Positions 43,780 through 56,009 of a stretch of DNA of 64,000 nucleotides are shown piece after piece; position 1 is the first letter of the stretch, and the number at the start of each line of letters is the position of its first letter. A program made the position numbers and the translations under genes. The notes beneath the pieces are model-generated. The model saw only the letters and a program-made list of their open reading frames with translations, was not told where the DNA came from and did not search any database. The DNA lies in contig NC_091971.1 in assembly GCF_036711975.1 (NCBI RefSeq), positions 32,061,501-32,125,500 of the forward strand, in the 5' to 3' direction. The DNA comes from Onthophagus taurus. Lineage: Eukaryota; Arthropoda; Insecta; Coleoptera; Scarabaeidae.

Positions 43780-45058
43780 TTGTCCTCTCAATAAACCCGC
43801 AAAAGACAATTGTTGTACACTTCACCAGGAAATGAAAGTTGGATGGACTAATCCGCCCAACTATCCAAGGTGAAGAAATTCCTTTCTCAAAGGAAGTCAA
43901 ATATCTAGGAGTAATCCTAGACAAAACCCTGTCATGGAATGGACATTTGCAGGGAGTTTTGCACAAAGCTAGATTATCCTTGTGGACTTGTCGCAGTCTT
44001 TGTGGAAAAAATTGGGATCTTACCCCTGAAAGACTGTACTGGCTCTATGTGACTGTAGTTAGACCTACGATCACATACGGAGCAGCAACCTAGTATGGGA
44101 AAGTTCGACAAACTTCAGTTATCAGTAAACTTTCACGAATTCGATGAGTAGCCGGATTGGCAATCTCTGGTGCGATAAGCACAACGCCAACTCAGCAATG
44201 GAAGTTCTGCTTGGCCTATCTCCTCTGCATTTGCTTATAGAGAAAGTGGCTAGAACAACAGGCAGACATTTGCTTGTACACAGATGGATCAAAACGCCTG
44301 AAGGGGTCGGAGCAGGAGTATACTGCGAGACACCTCGAATTAAGCAAGCTTACAGCCTGGGTACGTACTGTACTGTATTCCAGGTGGAAGTATTTGCTAT
44401 TGACATGGGTGCTAAAATCCTTCTTGAAAGAGGGGTGAAGAACATGACAGTACGAATTTTCTCAGACAGTCAAGCCGCTCTCCAGGCGCTGCAAGCCGTG
44501 AAAACGGTGTCGGCTCTGGTTAATGATTGTAAGAGAACATTAAACACACTGAGTTCTGATAACAGAGTCTCTCTGATCTGTGCTCCGGGTCACTCTGGGG
44601 TTGCCGGCAACGAAGCGGCAGATAAGCTAGCACGAGGTGGCAGCGCTGAAACGTTTGTGGAGCCGGAACCAGCAGTTTGTGTATCATGTGCGATGGCCAA
44701 ATATAGTTTTCCTTAAATGAGACATGCTAAGGTGTTTATTAACATCGCCAATGTCAAACCTGGGAATTTTTTAGGACTTGCCCGTAGTAGTATAAAAGTT
44801 CTAATGGGTGTTTTTACTGGGCACTGCCGATTAAAAGCACACCTCAACTTGTTGGGTTTAGCCGACGATGTTGAATGCCGACTATGTGCGGAGGAAACAG
44901 AGACGGTTGAGCATATTTTATGCCACTGCCCTGCCGTTAACCGTATCAGATTCTCGATTTTTGGGTCGCAGTTTATCTCCTCAAAAGATCTGAATGACCT
45001 TTCACCGAGCAAGGTATTAATGTTCGTTAAGAGCACTGGACTGCACGGTGAAATTTGA
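43780..45058 (+). pseudogene. I/R1-type LINE ORF2 3' part with RNase H
   Basis: A 5'-truncated copy starting in the RT thumb: EVKYLGVILDKTLSWNGHLQ, LYWLYVTVVRPTITYGA. After a shortened linker comes RNase H with LYTDGSK, FQVEVFAIDMGAKILLERGV, RIFSDSQAALQALQAV and APGHSGVAGNEAADKLARGG, keeping the D-E-D-D set. Next is a stop at 44716, then the C-terminal Cys/His motif CRLCAEETETVEHILCHCPA, ending at 45058. A frame change splits YTDGSK from the rest near 44290. RNase H after RT is diagnostic of the I superfamily. Confidence 0.88.
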
Positions 45059-45120
45059 TAACGATATCTATCGGGGTACAATAGATCCATAGGGTCGCGG
45101 TGCAAGAAATTCTATAGTAG

Positions 45121-45250
45121 TTCAGTTCGAGTTACAAAGAATTCGAGTTAGGGAAATTCGACTTAGTTAGAGAGATAAAAACACATTTGAAACCTAGTCA
45201 AACGCTTGAGCTTACGAAAATTATTCGACTTAGAGGATAATTCGAAATAT
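45121..45250. repeat. Tigger/pogo-like end, right part
   Basis: Contains GTTCGAGTTACAAAGAATTC and GAGTTAGGGAAATTCGACTT, directly related to 41223-41320. Confidence 0.4.
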
Positions 45251-45273
45251 AGGAAAAAATAATTAAGGAAAAT

Positions 45274-45578
45274 GTAGAACTTTTTGGAGAAATACTAATA
45301 AGTTTAATTTAATTCAAATAGTAAACATGTTTCGAAACTATTGTTTCATCTTCAGTACGTAAATTAATTTACAAATTGATGGAAAAAAATGTTTAAGGTT
45401 TGTAGGGATTAGGTATAAGTTTAAGCTTTTCTCCTTAAATACAAAATAATTTAAAATTTACAAAAAACATCTAAAAATTAAATAAAAAATCCTTTAAAAT
45501 ACTTTTTGAAAAATAACCTATCGAAACATGTTTACTATTTGAATTAAATTAAACTTATTAGTATTTCTCAAAAAGTCT
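45274..45578. repeat. 60-bp inverted repeat with hammerhead-like core
   Basis: Arms 45274-45335 and 45518-45578 are close to perfect complements (AGAAATACTAATAAGTTTAA, TCAAATAGTAAACATGTTTC). About 190 bp separates them. Just inside the left arm, the minus strand reads CTGAAGATGAAACAATAGTT then TCGAAACATG. It resembles a short Penelope-type terminal hairpin without coding sequence. Confidence 0.75.
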
Positions 45579-45589
45579 ACTTTTTCCTT

Positions 45590-46990
45590 TATTATTTTTA
45601 TTTATTTGAGAAATATGGAGAATATACAATGTAATAACCATAATTAATGCTCCTAATCCCCTCGTTCCACGTGAGCTTTCCAAATATGACATTTCTCCAA
45701 ATATCTTTCGATATCTTTCATCGGTTCGATGTTTTTTTTTTGCATCTAAAAGAACGAAATTGAGCGGAAAAGAAAAATGTTGCGTGTATAACAACAACAT
45801 TAAAAACTTATACAAATTGATTTTTAATCGAAGATGTTTTTCATTTATTGTTGTCTGCATCGTAAACATTCAAGGAGATTATAATAATGTTGGGTTAAAC
45901 CGGTTTCAACATTTTTTCAATACCAAATAAATGCAAATATTAATAATTAATTACCAGAAATTAAGTATCTAGTAACATTGTTTTTGAGATTTTACTGAAT
46001 AACATATTACTCAAAAATATTAATGTTTAACATTCGCAGTAACCTCATTTATGGGAATTCAAAAATGGCTTATGGTTGAAATTAAACGCTATAATATCCT
46101 CTTTAATTTAATATAAGAGTGAAATCGTTTTTGAGAATCTATAAATTCATTAGTTATTTGTCAGAGCAGAAGTGAAAAACAGTAACTTCTATGCTAAAAA
46201 TTTTTTCTAATATGTTCTGAATCATTTAATTCGGAATATCAAAATGTAAAACAACGATATCGCTTTTCTCATTTCAAATTTTTCTCGATATCAATGCATG
46301 TGGGAGCAAAAGTGTAAAAAAGCAAAATTGTTAAGAATAAAATTAGCTACAATTTTTTTTCTAATATGCTCTGAATTAATTCTGGGAATTTTTGTAGGCA
46401 GAAATCTTTTACCGTCACAGTATTTATGAAACACGTTTCGTCATTTATCCCAAATGAAGGTCAAAATATTTATAAAGTATTCATATTGGAGGTCGTTCTT
46501 TCTTTTTTTTTGAGATCATCACTTCATCCTTGACATTTTAGCCAAAATTTAGTTGACGTCGATAATTCCCAAAAAATAAAATTAATTCTTCCAAAATAGT
46601 TAAGTTGTGGAATTGTTTTGCTAAATATTTTTATTTCTTTTATTGAAATGAAGGTCATAATATCATTAATATTTCACATACTTGAATAACCACAAAAACC
46701 TGTAATTAAATTTTGTTTTCTTCTTTCCGTGCATCCCGTAATTACAATGTTTAAAAACCGCATAGAATCCGAGTCAATCACGTTTAATAGACACCCAACC
46801 TTACAAACAACCTTGCGGTATTCTTCAGTTAATAAAGAAAATGTATAGAAGATTGAATCGTAAGTACGTGAAACGAAACGAAAAGTGAATACGAACGAAT
46901 ACCAAACAGGTTTTACGTTCCTAATGAAACAAGAGGAAGATTCTCCTCTCCGTTATATCATTTTCTAATTTAAAACACGCGATTATGTAA
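45590..46990. other. Intergenic; two diverged ~175-bp repeats
   Basis: Around 46130-46400, two units share GCA(G/A)AAGTG, AAAATTTTTTCTAATATG and CTGAAT...ATTC motifs. The remainder is AT-rich sequence upstream of the transporter gene with no domain-bearing reading frame. Confidence 0.45.
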
Positions 46991-47144
46991 ATCTAACAAA
47001 CTTCTTCGTTGTTTATATCAATCTGTGCTTGAGAAGAATTCTCTGTATTTTATTCGTCCTCGTTCGTAAGTGATTAAAAAATAAAGATTATAATTTAAAA
47101 GTGTTATTTAAAGAAAGTGTGTATTTAAGTGGTTTAAAATTAAA

Positions 47145-50100
47145 ATGGAATCAACTAATAACTTGGTAACATCATCAATTAATAATTTAGCTTTGAAAGA
47201 TGGAGTTCAAAAAACGTTTAAAGAGATGACAATGAAAGAAAAACTTTCTTACATTCGTAGTGTTATTACAGTGGAACCTTTATTAATATTTTATTATATA
47301 CCTACGTTTATTTGCGGTCCGGCCCTATGGAATTTGCAGTTAGAAAAATCATGTCGTGTGAATGCGAATTATAACGATACAGTTTGTAAGGCAATCCTGT
47401 CTGCATCTTTTCAAAATTACACCCACGAAAATGATAATGTGCAAGCAATAATTACGACGATGCAAGTTTGGCAAAATCCACTGCAAAACATCGTTCCTTT
47501 AATATTAATTTTATTTCTCGCATCGTACAGCGATCGGCATAAAATTAGAAAACCCTTCTTATTGTTACCAATTTTGGGCGAATTTTTTGCAATAGCTGGT
47601 TGTTTTTTGTGTGTTATTTTTATGGATCAAATTCCGGTTGAATTTCAAGGATTCAGTCAAACGATTTTTCCATCATTCTTAGGCGGACCCGCAACGTTAA
47701 TTATGGCAATTTTCGCTTACATATCCGATATAAGTACGATGGAGATGAGAACGTTAAGAATTGGGATAATACAGATTATTTTAACCGCTTGTTCGATGTT
47801 AAGCGCGTTAGGGGGATATTTATTCACGAAAATTGGTTATTATGGAGTTTTAAGCATGGGTGGAGCTTCATTTTTGATCGCTTTAATTTATGGATACTTT
47901 TACATTGAAGAAACTAATACCGAAAAAGTTAAATACCAGAGCGTTAAAGGTTTCTTGGACGACGTTTTCAATCCAAAACACGCAATCGAAACATTTCAAT
48001 TACTTCGGAAACCGCAACAGCGAACTAACGTTAAACTACTATATTTGGTTATTATTGTATTTTTTATTTCTGGATTGGTTGTAATCGGCAAGTATATTGA
48101 ATTTTTAATTAATTAGTTTTATAATTACATAATTATTAACGAATTGATTCGTAAATATAATATTTAACTGTCTACAGTTATTTTTATTGTTGTATTATAG
48201 CCAACATAATTGTTGCACAAAGAAGACAATATACATAAACTTTTATTACAACATTAAATTAATTAATTGCGCTGTAAATTCATTTGTGAACGCAATAATA
48301 CTGATTAAAGTTTTATCTTTTTTCTCTGAAATGATATGTAACCAGATGTTTTAGTTTGAAATGCATATAAACAAAATTTTAAAGAGCACTATGTAATATT
48401 GGCGTTTAACCTCAAGTAGCAAAAGAATGTTAAAATTGACAAAATCGTGCAAGTCTTATTTTTGATAGTAGCAACACGACTCCAATATCAAATTAAAGCG
48501 TAAACTTTCTTCTTTATAACAGTGATTAATTTATTGTTTTAATTTTAAATACTATACATCAATAATATTTTAAAGACAATATGTTTTCCTCGATATATTA
48601 AGAAGGAATTAAAATTTCAAAAATCATGTAACTTCAAATTAAAGATTAAACTTTCTTCTTTAAAACAATGTAGGGGGTAACCGGGTTACCGATTAAGGCC
48701 CGTTACTACCAAACCAATGCTATCTGTCAATTAAGCTATCTATAAGCTACAGTTTATCTCGTAGATAACAGAGTCGTGTGTACTACCACCTCCATTTATC
48801 TCATAGTTAAGAAATCAAAGAAAAATTTCATCAAACAAGAATGCGAACTTCTTCTTGAATTTATTATCAAACATAAAAGCGTAATAGAAAACAAAAAAAG
48901 TGATGCAGTTATTGACTGAAAATGCCAATTGTACACTCACTCCTGCAAAATCTGCTATGGATAGCAACATGTTACCCATTGCATAAAACCGAAGAGTCAG
49001 CAACAAACGGTTTGAAGGAGGTACACCATTATTACTAAAATTTTGATGAATTTTACATTAAATAATAGCAATCAACAAATTACTTACGTCATGGATGGAG
49101 GTTATATTACATCTTCTATTTGATTCAAAAGGTGAAGAGAACTTTTTTTCGAGAGACGAAATCTCGTCATAAATTCAACATCAGAATGAATATTTAAATG
49201 GTCAACTCTACTCCTTATTATCCTTTCGCTTCCTATAGGAAGTAATTCATTGATTTCTTCACAAATTTGTTCTTCATCTCCAATGTCGAAGAAATTATCC
49301 ATGATGATTTTATCTAATGTTAATTATTAATAGTTTTTTATTTAAATTTATATTACTTCTCTTATTTTAACCGAAATAGTAAAACGCTCGAATTTTATAC
49401 GTCAGTATAAATTCTATTTGAGGTTAGGTATCCGCAGTTATCCCTTAGATAGCAACTTATCGACACCCAACCCCCGGGTTACAGATATTTCAAAAGTAGA
49501 TAGCGGTATCTATAAGATAAATACAGCGGTAGTAACCAATTTTTAAGCTATCCGATAGATAACGCTATCAGAGACTTTAACTATGAGTGGTAGTAGTGGG
49601 CCTAAGTAAGTAATGTTAATGTAAAACAGGCCACATTCTGTAAGAATTTAATCACAAAACAAAATTATACTAAACAAGTTTAAATTAACGAACCATTTTT
49701 ATCATTACAGTATCTGTAAGATACATTGGCTCAAAAATATACAAAAAGTTAAAAAAAAGTATATATTTGTGCAAAGAATCTATTTTTAAAGGTGTTAGGA
49801 AGGAAATTACGGTTTATGTTTTATTTTTTTATTATCAACTGGGAAAACTAAAATATAAAATTACTTGAGATCAAACTTAGTGCACCAGTAAAGCATAAAA
49901 TAAAACAAAAACACCATTAAATCAGACTTTCAATAATAAAAAGGCAAGTATAAAATTCATAAAAATACAAAATTATAAATATACTATAATTTCAAAGATT
50001 TTTCAATGATACAAGAGTCACATCTTTTTCTTTTCTGGTCATCAACTTCTAAAGCAGGTCCTGCATTTCTGTAACTGTATGGTAAATTTGTGCTGAGCCG

Positions 50101-53100
50101 TTCTGCAGTTTGGTTAACTTTTTCTTGAAGTGCTGCAGGAATTCCTCTAGTATTGGTCTTCCTGTTTTTCAGATGTTCTTTTATTAGTTCCTCACCCAAC
50201 TTTTTTAGAAAAGCTTTTCGTTTGTCATATGTTTGGTCGTTTTTTCTTAGTACTATTTGAGCATTTATTCCAGCCATGTTTAGAATGGAATAAAAAGTTT
50301 CAAATACGCTGATCAGGGAGCCAATTTGTCCAACACTTTTCTGGCTAATCTGGTGTCGCGATCGTCAAACCATAAACATTTTAGAAAAAATAAAAACCTT
50401 TCTTTGCTCATTGTGCTTCCAAATATTTCTACTCCATGCTCGGTAGTATCCCATAAATCTAAAGTATTCGAACGATGAGCCAAGATAAAGAAGACTCTTT
50501 CACGTGAAAGTTTGGCCCTTTCTTGATCAATAAATTGATTTGTGTATCGCACAAGTATATCAATCATATTATTGTCGACAAGGCATTGGCACGCTTCCAT
50601 CGGAGTTTTTGCTGTCCTTGCTGCAGCACTAACTCGACCAAGATAGCCGTTGATAAAGTTGTGAGACATTGTTCTTGTTTTATAGGGAGTTCTTTTCTAT
50701 TTGCATGAGTCTACATCGACTTCTCTTTCTTTTATTTTTGGTAAAAGAAAATCCTCATCGACAACTAACTCTTCCAGGTTTCAAAAACGTCTTCAGCAAC
50801 ACCATCTTCGTCATTCGCAATTGATTCGACTTCATCATTTTCGTCGTCGGAATCAAACAGGTACCTTTGAATTTCCTCTACGTGCCAAACACGTAGTTGT
50901 TCAAGTTGTAGGATTGCTTTGAAAACGACATGATCCTAAAACAAATTTTTATTTGCTAACCTCAAAATTTACACATTTATTCGTATTATCCCAAAAATAT
51001 CACAATTCAACTATTGTTATACTGATTTTACAAGAAAATTAACATTAAAAGTAAAAATAAATAATTATAGATTATGAGCAATTACGCAAAATCTTTGTTT
51101 TGAAAATTAAAAAAAAAATTGAAATATTTACTGGGAAACGCGCAATGTGGATACAAAAGTAAGCTAATTCTTCTTTCCACTACGATACACACGATATCAA
51201 CATGGTATTTACCGGTAAAGTACGAGCCTTGTATTATGGCTTGTACTTGCGCGCGCTCGAGCGATAATTTAGCGACAATTTTCGCAAATAGATATAATTT
51301 TCTGACAGTTTTCATGGACTTCGAAATTTCATACACTTTATCCAGTCTTCGTCGCAGGTGCCACCATAAGTTTCATTGTAGAATATGCAACAAACATTTT
51401 TGTAGTCTTCTGGTGATTCGGAAATGTTTACCAACTCAAAATATAATAGAATTGAAGAAAAAACTGAAAAGAAAAAGTGCAGAAATGTAGGAAGAAAAAA
51501 GTGCATACTGTGCATCACACAAAAAGGTTAAGGAGTTGGCTTAATCTTTTAAATTAAGCAGTCTTTTGAAATTGCTTGAGGAATGGTGAAATGTGTGAAA
51601 CTGGAACATAACTGCACGATGGTAATATTTCAGGATTTGGGTCATTAAAAGTTGTAGAACGTTGTATGTCTGGTGTTGAAAGAGAGTTTAAATTTCGTTT
51701 CTTTAAGAGACCTAAGGTTGCTTCATTATCCAAATTATCATCAGGTCTAGGACTACATTCATCTTGACGAATTTCTGATGTTCTTGCAGCTTCAAAATCG
51801 CTTTCTTGAAATATGTCTGCGTATACGGCAAAATACCTGTCTTTTCAAAGTATTTTATAATGTTGTTTGGTGTGAAAGCTTTAATGAAAGCATTTTTGAT
51901 TTTCGTATTCTGTTAGTCTACAACCAGGATGACTAGTAAGCCAGTTGTCCATTTCTCGAGATAAATATGTTTTGAATGGCGCAAAAACGCTAACATCAAG
52001 CGGCTGGAGCCCATTTGATGTATGGGGTGGTAACGTCGACATAACAACCCCAGACTCTCTAGCCAGTGTTATACATTCTAATGATGTCTTAAATGTCTAT
52101 CTAGTATTGAATAGGCTTGGTGATTCTTTAGTCGTTTTTGTACATTCAATAAAGTGTTTCACAAAAATTACGAACAAATCGGTGTTTATCCAACCTCAAG
52201 GGTTTAGGTACCCTACTGTAGCAGGAAATGAACCTACTAGCAATGCAAGATGCATCCTTACTCTGGGAAATACCATAAAAGATGAAGCACTAACACAGGC
52301 CAAAAGAGTGGTATTTTTGCCCACTTGTTTTCCATGAACTAGATTGTTAGTGTCAGCAAATTGATATGCTATACTTCGTACCGCAATAGTTAACAGTCCA
52401 TAAAATCGTTTTTCTAAATTTATCAAATGATTTCGCAACTCTAATTGCATAGTTTCATTAAGTACTGGTTTAAATCTTCCTGTGTTTATAGGATATCCCT
52501 TTTTATTTTGGAATGGATGCTGGTTCTTGGAACACCAAAATGCACACTAGCTTTTCTCATGAACATTTCGCCACTTTTAATGACTTCTAGTGCACGATCC
52601 GTTGCGTCGTTTGCATATATTGTTCCTCTGTTTGTTTTTCGTACGTAATTGGGAACCATATTATTTGCAATTATGAATTTAAATTAATGGTACCAAAGTA
52701 ATAACCTAAAATAACAAATTTAATTTAGGTGATGGGGTAAGTGAGTCAGTATTGTCTCACTTGCCCAATGTTATTATAAAAGAATAAATCTCAAAAAAAT
52801 ACCGACATCTGGCAAAGTTTCAAGGGAGAAGTATAATTCCTAATAGATTAATGTATCAAAATCCATGCGATAGTACAATTATAGTCTTATGAAAACTTAA
52901 AAAACATTTGACACCAAGCGGTCACAAATATATTTTATGTAAAGCATTATCCGTTATTTCGAAACTTAACGTAACGCACACCTTCTCAGTAACATTACAA
53001 CACAATTTAAATTTAAATAACTAACTCATATCATTTACGTATCTAAATAAAAAAACTTGTTTTGAATGACGCACTTGCCCCTTATGACTCACTTGTCCCA

Positions 53101-55872
53101 CTTTCCCCTGTTACTTGTTTCACTTTAAAAGACTTTTCATCAATCAATTTTTGGATATAGCTATGTAAATTTGATCTTCAAAATTGCAAAGAAAATGTTA
53201 ATAGTAAAAAAATCGTGGAGGTTTTATTTTAGAAGCTAATGAAACGACTTTATCATCAAATTAAGGACTGCAATTTCTTCTTTAGAACAATGCATAACTT
53301 GCTGTTGCACTTTGAACGACGTTTCATAAATAAATTTTTGAAAGTAACCATGTAATTTTGACGATTCAGTTCAAATAGCAAAAAATGTTAAAATTAAAAA
53401 AATAGTGCAAATATTATTTTCGACAGTAGCAACACGACTAATATCAAATTAAAGCGTGACTTTCTTTTTTAGAACGATGTAACTTGTTGTATCACTTTGA
53501 AAGGCTTTTCATCAAAAAATTTTGAAAATAACCATGTAATTTTGGCATTCAACTTCAAATAGCAATAAAATACTCTTCTTGATTCTTCTTCAAATTGCGC
53601 AACCTCTCCACTAAGTCTCGTTCTGTTTTTGTCAATAGATCAACATCATCAGCATAAGCTAAATAATGTGGTGATCTATTCAGTCATGTTTCAATTCACG
53701 GATGATGGGAAAATAACGAGATCATTCTCCTACAACTTTCCATCTTTTCCTGGTGTTTCTTAGAGTCATTTGCACTAATCTCGCAAGATTATGCGGAACA
53801 CTCCACATTTCCATCGTCCGATACAGGTATGATTTTCTTACATTGTAGTAAGCATGCCGATAATATATGAATAGTTAGTAAACAGCTATGTTGTACTCGT
53901 AACACTTTTCGATCCCTTGATTCTCTTGATTCTTGACTCTGGTAATTTCCGACAAAATGTTGGCCTGAACTTTGTAGTTTACATTTAGGAGGAACATTCC
54001 TGGGTAATTCGAGCGTCGTAGTTTTGAGCGCTATTTGTGGATAGGACAGATAAGTGCTGTGTCCCATTCCTTGGGCATCTTTTCTTACTACAACATTTTT
54101 GAAATCAGTGAGTTATTTAAGTTATCAACTCCATACTTCAAGAATATCGCTGTTATTAGGTCGTCACCGTCAGTCATGATCAGCCACTTCAGCGTAGGCA
54201 TCTTCTTTATCACCGGATAGACCCGTCATGTTCTCGAAAAATATCAAATTACCATCTCTAGCCGTTGCTGCAAGGAGTTGGAAACCCGTTCTTTTCAACC
54301 TTTATGCCGGTAAACATTTCTCTGATATTTCTCATCTCGGCCATTTCTTCGATGGTCTTCATCTTTTGTTCTTTCCACATCTGCTTCCTCTTGTAGCATA
54401 TCTGCGATCTCTTGGTTCTCTCTCTAATGAAAACCACTTTATTTGCTTTCGTCTCATAATGCAGCATTTTAGCTCTGGCTTGGTTTTTGCACTCATCATC
54501 AAATCATTGGTTTCTTCCTTGCCCTTCTTTAAAGTCAATTATTTCTTCTGCTGCTTTCTGAAGTGGTTATACATGTAAATGCTGTCCACTATTGCAATAA
54601 CATTGTTCAGAAGGCCATTCGGTACCACAAATGCAGTACCGAGTTTATTTAATTAGATGTTTCCACAGTTAAACATCGTGTGGTGCCTTGATTTCAGCGT
54701 ATTTGTGCCTTTCCATTGCATCTCTTACAGGGGATATATCTATTCCACATTTCCGGAGTTCACTGTTAAGGTCCGTCCAAGCTCCAATCCTGAGCAGGGT
54801 ACGAACATTCTATGTTCTAAACCCTAAAGTTTTCTAAGCAAAACTCGTTCCTCTCTCCACCACCTAGGGCCATGCCTTTTAGTAGTTACAGATTCCCTCG
54901 AAGGTGATATAATTGACGACATACTCAACTTTATTTTTGGAAATTACGTGGATTAATGAATTTAGGAATTACAGATAGAACTTTTGCATGATTACAATGT
55001 ATTACCTTGATACACTTCGTATATGAAAAAAAGTTGATTTATTTATAAATCATTTAAAGTTGTGCACAAATATTAACTGCGCTGTTTTCGTTTTCTTTTT
55101 AGGTGAAGTAAGCGTATTTTGGCTATTTGCCCAACATGCTTACATGTACACACCTGTCAAGTTCAGTTATTACGACAGCATAAGAAATTCTTTGGTTGTA
55201 GTAGGTAAGTCTTTTGTTTTTTTCTTAGCAATGTAGAAAAATAATGACTTATTTTAGGTTCTTTAATTTTTCTGCCGTTATTTACAAAAGTATTGAAACT
55301 TCACGATTCTATGATTGTTGTTATTACTTTTATCGATAAGATTGTCAGCAATCTACTTTTAATTTTTGTTTTAAATGAAATCGGATTGTACGTAGGTAAT
55401 TTATTTTTACAATTTTACGTTGTAAGTGTTTATTAATTTTATATTTTTTTAGCTACAACTGTTGCTAATTGTGCAACCATAGGAAATACAGCTTTAAAAT
55501 CTATGGCGACAAAATCCGTACAAATTTCCGATTTAGCAAAGGCTTTATCGTTGTTAGCATTATGTGAAACTCTATCGGGTATGGCAGCCCCATCTTTATA
55601 CAGCGCTTTATATCAAGAAACATTGGCAACACATCCAACAGTATTCTTATACGTTGGAGTTGGTTTATTTTCTGCTTCGGTTATTTTAATTCTGTAAGTT
55701 CAATTTATTACGTTCAAAAAATATTTTGTTTATGCAGATAAAGTTAATTATTATATTTTCACTTTTTAGGTGTCTTTATATTTGTTATAAGCAAATGTTT
55801 AAGTTCGATATATATGCAAAAGAAACTAATGGAGTTTTCCAGGACAAATACCAACAAACAACAAAACTTTAA
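47145..55872 (+). CDS. SLC46-like major facilitator transporter
   Basis: join(47145..48087,55103..55204,55258..55395,55453..55693,55770..55872) encodes 508 aa. Phases agree throughout. Introns 2-4 are short GT-AG; intron 1 is 7015 bp and its donor reads G|GCAAGT, so it is probably GC-AG, since the nearby GT would cause an immediate stop after splicing. A cytosolic N-terminus of about 40 residues precedes about 12 hydrophobic segments, the first around EPLLIFYYIPTFICGPALWN. The first extracellular loop has Cys residues and an NYT glycosylation sequon. SYSDRHKIRKPFLLLPILGE is the conserved D-R-x-x-R/K loop of MFS proteins. Later blocks include GPATLIMAIFAYISDIS and YQSVKGFLDDVFNP. This matches insect 'proton-coupled folate transporter-like' proteins (SLC46A family). 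The substrate is unknown. It probably sits in the plasma or lysosomal membrane. Confidence 0.9.
48350..48672. repeat. Intronic satellite, left part
   Basis: Contains the blocks AATGTTAAAATTGACAAAAT, GTAGCAACACGACT, ATCAAATTAAAGCGTAAACT and TTTCTTCTTTA, the same as the array at 53107-53575. Units are diverged. It ends at ACAATGTA, exactly where the Tigger-like element begins. Confidence 0.8.
48697..49602. mobile_element. Deleted Harbinger derivative, 906 bp
   Basis: Ends GGCCCGTTACTACCA and (complement) GGCCCACTACTACCA, flanked by TAA at 48694-48696 and 49603-49605. It keeps two transposase pieces on minus. MDNFFDIGDEEQICEEINEL continues to FMTRFRLSKKSSLHLLNQIE at 49302-49102, and LLLTLRFYAMGNMLLSIADF lies at about 49010-48940. 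The catalytic core is deleted. Different ends show it is a different family from the 26-29 kb element. Confidence 0.88.
49984..50931 (-). pseudogene. piggyBac transposase with catalytic core deleted
   Basis: From ATG 50931: an acidic N-terminus with frame changes, then DILVRYTNQFIDQERAKLSR, HRSNTLDLWDTTEHGVEIFG, TMSKERFLFFLKCLWFDDRD and ARKVLDKLAP. It then jumps at about 50300 to FYSILNMAGINAQIVLRKND and a C-terminus ending KRKRCDSCIIE. The DDD catalytic segment between LAP and FYSILN is gone. This kind of internal deletion makes non-autonomous derivatives. Confidence 0.85.
51320..52660 (-). pseudogene. Pogo/Tigger (jerky-like) DDE transposase
   Basis: From ATG 52660: NYVRKTNRGTIYANDATDRA, ALEVIKSGEMFMRKASVHFG, VPRTSIHSK (psq-type HTH), then in another frame LELRNHLINLEKRFYGLLTI and QFADTNNLVHG. 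The next block, GKQVGKNTTLLACVSASSFM, follows directly, so the rest of the DNA-binding region and the first catalytic Asp are deleted. Then come FPRVRMHLALLVGSFPATVG, a PPHTSNGLQPLDVSVFAPF block, and a Cys/His-rich tail (VCCIFYNETYGGTCDEDWIK) typical of this group. Several stops. Confidence 0.82.
53107..53575. repeat. Intronic satellite, right part (~184-bp units)
   Basis: Three unit starts marked by ACTTG(T/C)TG...CACTTTGAA(A/C)G near 53112, 53296 and 53479, so the period is about 184 bp. Shares blocks with 48350-48672, from which the Tigger-like element separates it. Confidence 0.85.
53590..54860 (-). pseudogene. RTE-type LINE in transporter intron
   Basis: Minus-strand order: NVRTLLRIGAWTDLNSELRK (endonuclease start, about 54830), a large deletion, EMAEMRNIREMFTGIKVEKN (54380-54270), DDLITAIFLKYGVDNLNNSL with KMPKEWDTALICPIHK (RT start), another gap, then AYADDVDLLTKTERDLVERL (RT active site, YADD intact, about 53660). 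Several stops and deletions. A decayed RTE copy. Confidence 0.75.
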
Positions 55873-56003
55873 GTTTCCACGATTTAAACTTAGTTTTTCA
55901 ACTTATCAAAGTAGAAAAAGACCACTATACCATCCTGCATATACTATATGTACTACATTCTTCTGTATAATTAAGTGTTATAATTGTTAACGATTTTTAT
56001 TTT

Positions 56004-56009
56004 AATAAA
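56004..56009 (+). terminator. Polyadenylation signal of transporter gene
   Basis: AATAAA, 132 bases after the stop codon. Confidence 0.6.

Larger units (their letters stand above)
48673..53108. mobile_element. Pogo/Tigger-type element hosting two other transposons
   Basis: The satellite stops at ...ACAATGTA and resumes at TTACTTGTTTCACTTT, where an uninterrupted unit would read ATGTAACTTG; so 4.4 kb was inserted at a TA. The right end (complement) is CAGGGGAAAGTGGGACAAGT. The left end, GGGGGTAACCGGG, is only weakly similar, so the left boundary is less secure. A pogo-type transposase lies inside on minus. Harbinger and piggyBac derivatives sit in its 3' part. Confidence 0.65.

Noticed and set aside
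48088..48116. Read-through end of transporter exon 1 (terminating at 48116)
   Set aside because: It would truncate a 12-helix transporter after about 320 residues; the downstream exons fit in phase with a GC donor.
51945..52337. 130-codon plus-strand open stretch
   Set aside because: Lies exactly antisense to the pogo/Tigger transposase and has no domain.
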